A stretch of 7,655 bases of DNA. It comes from CAYSHJ01 sp964589725. GTDB lineage: Bacteria; Planctomycetota; Planctomycetia; Planctomycetales; Planctomycetaceae. The position numbers and the translations under genes are program-made. The notes beneath the pieces are model-generated. The model ran no database searches. It worked only from the letters and a program-made list of their open reading frames with translations, and was not told where the DNA came from. Of the stretch, positions 1-5,554 are shown one piece after another. The DNA lies in contig CAZPUJ010000274.1 of the NCBI GenBank assembly GCA_964589725.1, forward strand, positions 1 through 7,655, in the 5' to 3' direction. Every line of letters begins with the position of its first letter. Within the stretch, counting starts at the first letter, position 1.

Positions 1-537
1 GCCGCGACTGCCGAAGCCTTCGCCCGCTCCACCTTTGCCGGCATTGTGGCCCTCACCGACGCTGATGCCCACGCCACCAGGCCCCTTCACGGACGGCCCC
101 GCTCCGATCGCACTGACGTCGAATCCACCCAGGCCGGTAAGTGAAGCCGTCTGATTCGTCGCAATGCCGCCGCCCTCCGCTTGGAAATCGGCCGAACTGT
201 CGTTGAATTGAGCATCCTGCTCGATGGCCGGAGGCTCCATCGTCAGCGTTTCTGTGTTGAGCACAGTCGGTTCGATCGGTGTCTCGCCGACTTCAAAGCG
301 CGTGATCGGCGCCTCTTCAATCGCCGTGTCAACTTCAGTGTCGAAGTAGACGACCTCAGCCAACACTTTCTTGGTCAAGTTGGTGCCGATCAGCAGGTCC
401 AAAGCGACGAGGAACGTGATCATGCTGCCGAAGGCGATGCCCCAATACTTCGCATCGCTCTTGGCCCACGCGATGATACTCTGCGGCAGCTTCTTGAGCT
501 CCGCAATCAGTAATTGAAGGGCTTCGGATTTGTTCAT
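1..537 (-). CDS. Membrane-anchored Gly-rich protein, N-terminal part (possible prenyltransferase/squalene-cyclase-repeat protein)
   Basis: This partial gene starts at the ATG at 537 and is open for 179 codons to the window edge, so its C-terminus is missing. The start is supported by a GAGG Shine-Dalgarno six bases upstream, and the stop of the preceding gene is only 18 bp away, so the two are probably co-transcribed. The protein begins with a short amphipathic stretch (residues 1-30), followed by one membrane span (about 31-51, YWGIAFGSMITFLVALDLLIG minus its ends). An acidic, Pro/Thr-rich linker follows (about 60-120), then a strongly Gly-rich segment (about 122-179) ending in GEGFGSRG. From memory, this N-terminus resembles planctomycete proteins that continue into alpha/alpha-barrel prenyltransferase/squalene-oxidase repeats; that domain lies outside the window, so the identification is inference. 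One N-terminal anchor with a long extended periplasmic linker, downstream of ExbB/ExbD genes, is also a TonB-like layout. The gene call is firm; the function is not. Confidence 0.8.
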   Translation of the reverse strand, partial: MNKSEALQLLIAELKKLPQSIIAWAKSDAKYWGIAFGSMITFLVALDLLIGTNLTKKVLAEVVYFDTEVDTAIEEAPITRFEVGETPIEPTVLNTETLTMEPPAIEQDAQFNDSSADFQAEGGGIATNQTASLTGLGGFDVSAIGAGPSVKGPGGVGISVGEGHNAGKGGAGEGFGSRG

Positions 538-555
538 GGTCAACCTCGTGCCATC

Positions 556-1635
556 TTACGTGGAACTCGCCGGCGGGACATCCCGCGATGTGGGTGGAAA
601 CTCTATCTTGGTCAAAACCGAAGGGCGAGATTCTGTGTCGTCGGCTGTGAATTCTTCCCAGCCTGGACTAAGTCGATCCAACGCGGTCGTCTCCGCGCCG
701 CCGGTTTCCAACCAATGCTCGATGGCCTGGTGGTCGGTTGTCACAGGCTCCAAACCGGCCACGGAACTGGCGCTGAGGTAGCGTCTCGTCCAGATCATCA
801 ACCCCGTGAAGAGCAGCACAGCGCCGCCGATGAGCCACGGAAGCGCCCGCGTTTCGGACTCTTGCCGGCGCATGGCAGACTGAGCGGCGTTTTCTCGCAG
901 TCGCAGCCGGCCGACCAGCAGCGGCGCCCAGCGGGTTTTGCCGAGCGCGTCTTCGTACGAAATCAGCTTCAAAAAATAACCGACGAACTGCACCTGTTCA
1001 TGGATACTGGGACGCATCGGCAACTGCGGCGGCAGGTCGTAAAACAGCAGACAATACAACCCGGTTCGCGATTCGTCGGTCACGCCCCAGGCCTCGTAGA
1101 CCTGCTCGACGCCAGCGGCGTTTTTCTGGGTTTCCGACGGGTGACGCACGGCTCGTCGCAGGCTGACCTTCATGCCGATCAATTCGCCGCGGTGTTTCTC
1201 CGGGGTCTGGCCGAGATGCGTGAAGTACCGATCCTTCTGAGCACGCTCCCACAGGTCATCGAACGGCTCCGTCATGCTCCAGCGCATCAGCCGCCAGTAG
1301 GACGGCATTTCTTCGGCGGTGAGCGGCGCTTTGTCGCTGATCGCCTGGAACTGGTATTCCGCCTGCGATTGCTCGAACGCCTGCCGGTCGTTCGGACCGG
1401 TCACGAGTGTCTCGACGAATCGCTCGCTGTCGTCTCCGGCGGCCTCTGATTCCGACGAGGTCCGAGCCGCTGTCGGCTCGTCATCGGTGACGCTGCTGGC
1501 CCAGCGCCACAGGGACGCGTTGCGAGTTTGAACCATCAACATCCCCACGATCACCAACAGCACCGTCATGCTCATGAGCCGAAACAGCTCGCGGCGCGGA
1601 AATCCAGACGTGGGGAGTCGAGAATTGGAGCGCAT
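556..1635 (-). CDS. Two-span membrane protein of unknown function in an ExbB/ExbD operon
   Basis: This gene encodes 359 residues from the ATG at 1635 to a TAA at 556-558. I do not recognise a named family. There are two clear membrane spans, at about residues 18-35 (rich in L, M, V) and 265-283 (LPWLIGGAVLLFTGLMIWT). Basic residues lie before the first span (PRR) and just after the second (RR), which suggests both ends are cytoplasmic and residues 36-264 form a periplasmic domain. That domain starts with an acidic Ser/Thr-rich linker (about 48-75) and then becomes more globular, with Trp, Tyr and charged residues. The C-terminal 76 residues are acidic and low in hydrophobics. It starts 7 bp after the stop of the second exbD and ends 18 bp before the next gene, so co-transcription is very likely. 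No convincing Shine-Dalgarno is seen, which fits translational coupling. It may be a scaffold or client of the proton channel, but that rests on position only. Confidence 0.85.
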   Translation of the reverse strand: MRSNSRLPTSGFPRRELFRLMSMTVLLVIVGMLMVQTRNASLWRWASSVTDDEPTAARTSSESEAAGDDSERFVETLVTGPNDRQAFEQSQAEYQFQAISDKAPLTAEEMPSYWRLMRWSMTEPFDDLWERAQKDRYFTHLGQTPEKHRGELIGMKVSLRRAVRHPSETQKNAAGVEQVYEAWGVTDESRTGLYCLLFYDLPPQLPMRPSIHEQVQFVGYFLKLISYEDALGKTRWAPLLVGRLRLRENAAQSAMRRQESETRALPWLIGGAVLLFTGLMIWTRRYLSASSVAGLEPVTTDHQAIEHWLETGGAETTALDRLSPGWEEFTADDTESRPSVLTKIEFPPTSRDVPPASST

Positions 1636-1642
1636 GGCGACG

Positions 1643-2158
1643 TTACGGGGCTGCTCCCGTCGGAAGTTCGACGAAGCTGAGTTTCGTCAGCTTCTCGCCG
1701 TTGGGTAGAGTTTGTCGCGTACAAACATCGACGACTTTCATCAGCTCTTCGTATTTCAATCGCGAGTCCACTTGAATCAACACTTGATCGAACGGGCTGG
1801 CGGCATCACCGAGCACCGCTTTCAAGCGGCCATCCAAGGCGCTGACACCGGCAACCGGTCCTTCGCCCACGGCCATTGTGGCGGTACGTCCATTGGGCGT
1901 CGAGAACAGCGAGATCACCAACGAATTCAGCCCTTGCACCGGATTGTTGTTCTGATCGTCGCTGCCCGCCTGTTGTCCCTGCTTGATCTGTGTGATCGGT
2001 AGCGGCGGTGGCAGCTTCAGATTGATCTGCCCTTCAATTGGAGACGGCTTGAACGTGAGGATAAAAAACGTCAGCAACTGGAACGCCATGTCGAGCATGG
2101 CGGCCAGATTCAGCTCAACGGCCTCGCTTCCCTTGGACTTTTTCTTGTGACGACCCAT
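1643..2158 (-). CDS. exbD: ExbD/TolR-family biopolymer transport protein (second copy)
   Basis: This is the second ExbD/TolR-type subunit, 171 residues from the ATG at 2158. In this family ExbD forms, with an ExbB/TolQ pentamer, the inner-membrane channel that turns proton flow into mechanical work in the periplasm. The N-terminus is short and very basic (RHKKKSK). The single membrane span is at about residues 18-36 and carries the motif AAMLDMAFQLLTFFIL, with Asp23 at the position of the family's essential proton-carrying aspartate. A Pro/Gln/Asn-rich linker follows, then a periplasmic alpha/beta domain ending in a conserved-looking KYEELMKVVDVC region. The reading frame stays open upstream to 2242, but the 28 extra residues are translated 7-nt repeat DNA, so the later ATG is preferred; a GGAG lies just upstream. 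The stop is 7 bp from the next gene. Whether it works in a Ton-, Tol- or other system cannot be told; exbD is a family-level symbol. Confidence 0.9.
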   Translation of the reverse strand: MGRHKKKSKGSEAVELNLAAMLDMAFQLLTFFILTFKPSPIEGQINLKLPPPLPITQIKQGQQAGSDDQNNNPVQGLNSLVISLFSTPNGRTATMAVGEGPVAGVSALDGRLKAVLGDAASPFDQVLIQVDSRLKYEELMKVVDVCTRQTLPNGEKLTKLSFVELPTGAAP

Positions 2159-2163
2159 CGGAG

Positions 2164-2235
2164 ACAAACTCCAAATCCCAAAACCCAAACGCCAAGCTGT
2201 GGAATTTGGAGCTTGGAGCTTGGAATTTGACATTT
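2164..2235. repeat. Inverted array of ten 7-nt units in the exbD1-exbD2 spacer
   Basis: This is a 72-bp intergenic repeat with strict seven-base periodicity. Positions 2201-2235 hold five plus-strand heptamers of the types GGAATTT, GGAGCTT and a degenerate last unit. After a 2-bp centre (2199-2200), positions 2198-2164 read on the minus strand as five heptamers of the form NNTTTGG or close variants. The two halves are mirror images and make an imperfect palindrome. For example, CCAAGCT at 2192-2198 pairs with AGCTTGG at 2210-2216. The transcript could fold by Watson-Crick and G-U pairs just upstream of the second exbD start. The array fills nearly the whole spacer. I infer an interspersed short tandem repeat of the kind common between planctomycete genes; copies elsewhere cannot be seen from this window. 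Confidence 0.75.
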
Positions 2236-2249
2236 GCGGCATTGCCGCT

Positions 2250-2711
2250 TCACGTTCCCTCGGGTTTATCCATGGCTTTCAGGGCGAACTTGCGAAAGCC
2301 GTTTTCTTGGCAGCTCTTGATGAGCACGTTGAGCAAGCTGAACGGCGTTTGCTTGTCGGCGCGCACGACAACCGTGGTCGGCAGGTCGTCCTTCTTGTCG
2401 AACTTGGAATTCTCGCGTTTGGCAGATTCAAAGCTGGCTTTCGCTTCCGCTTTGATATACGTGGGGATGTCCCTGGGGACGCCGTAAATATTCAACGTGC
2501 CATTCTTGTCGATGTTCAAAATCAACAGATCGACTCCCGACGTGTCGACCGACCGAGCCGATCCGACCACCGGCAGTTGCAGACTCAAGTCCAACGACGC
2601 GGCTTTGAAGTTGGTCACCAGCATGAAGAACGTGATCAACTGAAACACCATGTCGAGCATCGGCGTCAGATTGGGTTCAGCACTGGCTGCGGATTGCATT
2701 GCGCCAGACAT
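2250..2711 (-). CDS. exbD: ExbD/TolR-family biopolymer transport protein (first copy)
   Basis: This is the first ExbD/TolR-type subunit, 153 residues from the ATG at 2711 to a TGA at 2250-2252, which is a normal length for the family. A short Ala/Ser-rich N-terminus leads into NLTPMLDMVFQLITFFML (residues 14-31), the classic ExbD membrane span. Asp20 is the expected proton-translocating residue. Residues 36-153 form the periplasmic domain, with a beta-rich half (LDLSLQLP, DLLILNIDKNG) and a helix near the end (LLNVLIKSCQENGFRKFAL). The segment TVVVRADKQTPF matches the family's usual strand before the last helix. The gene sits between exbB and the second exbD, as expected for a proton-channel operon. 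An alternative start at residue 5 (2699) is possible. Two different ExbDs beside one ExbB suggest a mixed dimer or two alternative channels, which is inference. Confidence 0.93.
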   Translation of the reverse strand: MSGAMQSAASAEPNLTPMLDMVFQLITFFMLVTNFKAASLDLSLQLPVVGSARSVDTSGVDLLILNIDKNGTLNIYGVPRDIPTYIKAEAKASFESAKRENSKFDKKDDLPTTVVVRADKQTPFSLLNVLIKSCQENGFRKFALKAMDKPEGT

Positions 2712-2720
2712 GGTTCACCC

Positions 2721-2748
2721 GATTGCGGATTGGAGATTTCGGATTTTG
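2721..2748. repeat. Tandem 7-nt repeat in the exbB-exbD1 spacer
   Basis: Four consecutive plus-strand heptamers all begin with GATT: GATTGCG, GATTGGA, then two more with T-rich third-to-last positions, at 2721, 2728, 2735 and 2742. A G-run and an AT-rich stretch follow up to the end of exbB. The unit differs from the array at 2164-2235 but the period is the same. It lies in the 58-bp gap between the exbB stop and the exbD start, and covers about half of it. It codes for nothing recognisable. Confidence 0.65.
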
Positions 2749-2769
2749 GGGGTTTTAAATCAACTGCCA

Positions 2770-3660
2770 CTACGTCTTGGGAGCCGCCGGCGCGACGGTT
2801 GCCGTCTTCGGAGCGGCTGCGGCGGCCTTGGCCGCGCTGGCGAGTTTGCGGACGAATTCGTCGGCGGCCAGCATCGTGCTGGCACTCATTATCGAGGTGC
2901 GGTTCTTGAAGATGGCAAAGAAATAGATCGCGGGCACTGACAGCAACACACCCTCGAACGTCAACAGCAACGCTTCCGAAATGCCCTTGGCCACTTCATC
3001 GGACTTGATCTGTTCGCCGCCGGAGGCGATCGAACCAAAGGAGGCCATCATTCCTTTCAGTGTCCCCAACAGCCCGATCATCGGCCCCAACGTGCCGAGC
3101 ACCGCCAGCATGCTGATCTTTTTGTCGGCCTCAGCGCTCTGGACTTCGCCGACTCGTTCCATCGCATCGCGAGCCTCCGATAATCCAGCCGACAATTCGC
3201 CCAATCCCGCCGAAGCAAACTTCGTGAAGAGACAGTCCTTTTCCTTGAGGCTTTGATACACCCCTTTGTAGTCCCTCTTCTCCATCTTTTGCTTGATGTC
3301 TTCCATCAAATCCGGAGGCATCGCGACTTGCGGCTGCAATTCCAAGAACAGCTTGATCGACGTCGCGACGAAGTAACCCATCAGCAAAAAGATAAAAATA
3401 CCAATCGCACCACCAGTCTCGATGACCCACATCACGAAGCCAGGTTGCTCCTCGGCGGGTGCCGCGGCTTTGTCGTCCTTCTTCGCACCCTTCTTCTTGT
3501 CGACCGGCGTATCGTCCGCCGGTTCTGCTTCAACGGCTGGTTCGTCCTGAGCCATCACCCGCGGCGTCGCGAGCCACAGTGTCTGGGCGGCACTTGCCAG
3601 AAACGTCAGCAACAAGATCATCCACGCCAGCCGCTTCGAGCGGTCGAAAGACCCCATCAT
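2770..3660 (-). CDS. exbB: ExbB/TolQ/MotA-family proton channel subunit
   Basis: This encodes the inner-membrane proton channel protein that pairs with ExbD, 296 residues from the ATG at 3660. It has an N-terminal signal-like segment (about 9-37, ending VMA then QDEP) and an acidic/Lys/Ala-rich periplasmic linker (about 38-72). The first core span is at about 83-106 (AIGIFIFLLMGYFVA). A cytoplasmic region follows, then the MotA/TolQ/ExbB core with GLLGTLKGMM (Thr200), GISEALLLT (Glu229, Thr234) and LLSVPAIYFFAIF. These Thr and Glu residues fall at the positions of E. coli ExbB Thr148, Glu176 and Thr181, as I recall the family. The C-terminal tail is Ala/Pro-rich. The long N-terminal extension with a signal peptide is unlike E. 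coli ExbB but common in other phyla. An upstream GTG at 3669 is possible, but it lies inside the ribosome binding site. This is the first gene of the operon. Confidence 0.95.
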   Translation of the reverse strand: MMGSFDRSKRLAWMILLLTFLASAAQTLWLATPRVMAQDEPAVEAEPADDTPVDKKKGAKKDDKAAAPAEEQPGFVMWVIETGGAIGIFIFLLMGYFVATSIKLFLELQPQVAMPPDLMEDIKQKMEKRDYKGVYQSLKEKDCLFTKFASAGLGELSAGLSEARDAMERVGEVQSAEADKKISMLAVLGTLGPMIGLLGTLKGMMASFGSIASGGEQIKSDEVAKGISEALLLTFEGVLLSVPAIYFFAIFKNRTSIMSASTMLAADEFVRKLASAAKAAAAAPKTATVAPAAPKT

Positions 3661-3666
3661 CGCCGA

Positions 3667-3673
3667 CACCTTC
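3667..3673 (-). promoter_or_regulatory. Shine-Dalgarno sequence deciding the exbB start
   Basis: The minus strand reads GAAGGTG here, six of seven matches to GGAGGTG, and is separated by six bases from the ATG at 3660. The GTG that would give a start at 3669 is part of this motif, so the motif cannot serve that GTG. It therefore favours the ATG at 3660 (or the adjacent ATG at 3657). Confidence 0.6.
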
Positions 3674-3681
3674 GTTAGTTG

Positions 3682-3693
3682 AACTCGCGAGTT
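3682..3693. promoter_or_regulatory. 12-bp perfect palindrome upstream of exbB
   Basis: AACTCGCGAGTT is a perfect palindrome 21 bp upstream of the exbB ATG, followed on the plus strand by a short T-run. Its place in the 5' leader would suit a dimeric repressor site or a small leader hairpin. A 12-bp palindrome can arise by chance, so the regulatory reading is weak. Confidence 0.25.
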
Positions 3694-3812
3694 TTTCGGA
3701 ACACGCGGATCGAGACAACCTCGAACTTCGCGCGGACAGACTTGCTCTCAGAAACGTTCCCCGAACAATCAGGCCACGCCCCGGGCACTGGGCGGCAGGA
3801 AAGAGCCCGCCA

Positions 3813-3821
3813 TGCTACAGT
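3813..3821 (+). promoter_or_regulatory. Possible extended -10 promoter for the DUF1501 gene
   Basis: TGCTACAGT has the form of an extended -10 element (TG, one base, then TACAGT, four of six matches to TATAAT). No good -35 hexamer lies 16-18 bp upstream. It is about 140 bp ahead of the DUF1501 start, inside the 302-bp divergent region (3661-3962), which otherwise holds the exbB leader and no visible gene. This is a tentative call. Confidence 0.2.
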
Positions 3822-3962
3822 CGTCCCCGACCACAAGAAAGTCTGCGGACGCTCACCCGAGCATGATTGAAACCAAGCCCCGGTGTTCTTGACCAAACCG
3901 CCGGTTCGTTGTTCTGCTACGCGCCGCACGTCAGCTTCGCGAACTCGCCCGGAAATGCCGAT

Positions 3963-5435
3963 ATGGATCTGCACCGCGAATATCAACAATTGCTTACCCG
4001 ACGTCAATTATTTGGCCGCTCGGCAACCGGTCTCGGAGCGGCGGCACTCGCGTCGTTGCTGAACCCCGCTCTATTCGCGACTGCGGCCGAGACGAACAAG
4101 GTCACCGGCGGCCCGGGCATCCTGTCGGCGCTGCATCACGTGCCGAAAGCCAAGCGAGTCATCTATCTCTTCATGTCCGGCGGGCCGTCGCACATCGACT
4201 TGTTCGACTATAAACCCAAGTTGAAGGAATATCACGGCCAAGAATTGCCGGCCTCGGTTCGCATGGGCCAACGCATCACCGGCATGACGTCAGGACAAAA
4301 GACACTGCCGGTCGCGTCGTCGATCTTTCCATTCGCTCAACACGGCCAATGCGGCGCGTGGGTCAGCGAATTGTTGCCCCACACGGCCAAGATCGTCGAC
4401 GATATCGCGATCGTGAAGTCGCTCAACACTGAAGCCATCAATCACGACCCGGCGATCACGTTCATTCAAACCGGTTCACAGCAGCCCGGCCGGCCCAGCT
4501 TGGGAGCGTGGCTGAGTTACGGCATCGGCACCGAGAACCAAAACCTGCCCGCGTTCATCGTGATGATCTCGCAAGGGAGCGGCAATAAAACTGATCAGCC
4601 GATTTTCTCGCGGCTGTGGGGCAGCGGTTTCTTGCCGTCGAAGCATCAAGGCGTGAGGTTCCGTTCCGGCGACGACCCTGTGCTGTACTTGTCGAACCCG
4701 CCCGGTGTTGATCCGAACTCGCGGCGCGAAATGCTCGACGGTCTCTCCGAACTGAATCAACTCGCCGCCGATTCGTTCGGCGATCCGGAGATCAACACGC
4801 GCATCGCGCAGTACGAAATGGCCTTCCGCATGCAGTCGTCGGTGCCCGAACTGACTGATCTTTCATCCGAGCCGAAGCACGTGATCGACAGCTACGGCCT
4901 GAAAGACGACGGCATTGACGGCGGCTTCGCTCGGAATTGCCTGCTCGCGCGGCGCATGATCGAGCGGGGTGTTCGCTTCGTGCAGTTGATGCACCGCGGC
5001 TGGGATCAACACGGCAGCTTGCCGACTCAAATTCGCGGTCAATGCAAAGACGTCGATCAGCCGTCCGCTGCGTTGGTTAAAGACCTTAAAGAACGCGGCT
5101 TGCTCGACGAAACGCTGGTCATCTGGGGCGGCGAGTTCGGCCGCACGGTCTACAGCCAAGGAGCACTCACGCCGACCAACTACGGCCGCGATCATCACGG
5201 CCGTTGCTTCACCATGTGGTTCACCGGCGGCGGTGTGAAGCCCGGCATCACCTTCGGAGAGACCGACGACTACTGTTACAACGTCGTTCAGGATTCCGTT
5301 CCCGTCCACGACTGGAACGCCACGATTCTGCACCTGCTGGGCCTCGACCATACGCGCCTGACCTTCCGTTTCCAAGGCCGTGACTTCAGGTTGACAGATA
5401 TCCATGGCAACGTGGTTTCAGGGCTACTGGCCTAA
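3963..5435 (+). CDS. Tat-exported DUF1501 family protein
   Basis: This gene encodes 490 residues from the ATG at 3963 to TAA. The N-terminus is a twin-arginine signal: TRRQLFGRS at residues 12-20, a hydrophobic Ala/Leu core (21-33), and a likely cleavage after the Ala run near 39-42. The frame is open upstream to a TTG at 3867, but that would bury the signal, so 3963 is preferred. Family landmarks are LFMSGGPSHIDLFD (69-82), a Gly/Pro-rich ITFIQTGSQQPGRPSLGAW block, WDQHG (347-351), WGGEFGRT (388-395), YGRDHHGR (407-414) and HDWNATILHLLGL (from 449). DUF1501 is an alkaline-phosphatase/sulfatase-like fold very abundant in Planctomycetes. The Asp, His and Glu residues in these motifs are likely metal or active-site ligands. 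The substrate is unknown. The family is often encoded next to a DUF1549/DUF1553 cytochrome-type protein; none is adjacent here. It is transcribed away from the exb operon. Confidence 0.95.
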   Translation: MDLHREYQQLLTRRQLFGRSATGLGAAALASLLNPALFATAAETNKVTGGPGILSALHHVPKAKRVIYLFMSGGPSHIDLFDYKPKLKEYHGQELPASVRMGQRITGMTSGQKTLPVASSIFPFAQHGQCGAWVSELLPHTAKIVDDIAIVKSLNTEAINHDPAITFIQTGSQQPGRPSLGAWLSYGIGTENQNLPAFIVMISQGSGNKTDQPIFSRLWGSGFLPSKHQGVRFRSGDDPVLYLSNPPGVDPNSRREMLDGLSELNQLAADSFGDPEINTRIAQYEMAFRMQSSVPELTDLSSEPKHVIDSYGLKDDGIDGGFARNCLLARRMIERGVRFVQLMHRGWDQHGSLPTQIRGQCKDVDQPSAALVKDLKERGLLDETLVIWGGEFGRTVYSQGALTPTNYGRDHHGRCFTMWFTGGGVKPGITFGETDDYCYNVVQDSVPVHDWNATILHLLGLDHTRLTFRFQGRDFRLTDIHGNVVSGLLA

Positions 5436-5474
5436 CGTGATCAATCAGGTCGGCCATTGAAATTCGACTTCGTG

Positions 5475-5504
5475 TTGACCCATTCAGCGGCCTGAGCCTA
5501 TATC
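5475..5504 (+). promoter_or_regulatory. Candidate sigma70 promoter for the methyltransferase gene
   Basis: A -35 element TTGACC (5475-5480; five of six matches) and a -10 element TATATC (5499-5504; four of six) are separated by 18 bp. Transcription would begin near 5511, giving a leader of about 45 nt before the ATG at 5555. The site lies in the short 119-bp gap after the DUF1501 stop, which shows no convincing terminator. Confidence 0.45.
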
Positions 5505-5541
5505 CTCCGCGCTGAGGGCCTGTTTCAGGGCCATTTCCCGT

Positions 5542-5546
5542 GGGAG
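5542..5546 (+). promoter_or_regulatory. Shine-Dalgarno sequence deciding the methyltransferase start
   Basis: GGGAG lies eight bases before the ATG at 5555. The same frame can start at a GTG at 5540, but that codon overlaps this motif, so 5555 is favoured. Confidence 0.5.
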
Positions 5547-5554
5547 ATCGCGTG

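Noticed and set aside
181..1449. Plus-strand open frames of 110 and 311 codons at 181-513 and 514-1449
   Set aside because: They are antisense to the minus-strand operon genes, are Arg/Gln/His-rich and carry no domain. The minus-strand frames have membrane spans and good spacing.
2159..2242. N-terminal extension of the second exbD by 28 residues
   Set aside because: The added residues are a translation of the 7-nt repeat array and lack any match to ExbD N-termini; the ATG at 2158 fits the family.
3756..3766. GTTC-CCC-GAAC dyad in the divergent region
   Set aside because: Four-bp arms are expected by chance in GC-rich DNA and no second copy supports an operator.
3867..3962. TTG start adding 32 residues to the DUF1501 protein
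   Set aside because: It would place a non-signal stretch ahead of the twin-arginine motif and prevent normal export.
5518..5535. Imperfect GGCCTG/CAGGGCC hairpin before the methyltransferase
   Set aside because: The stem needs a bulge and is short; it is not distinguishable from chance and shows no riboswitch-like structure.
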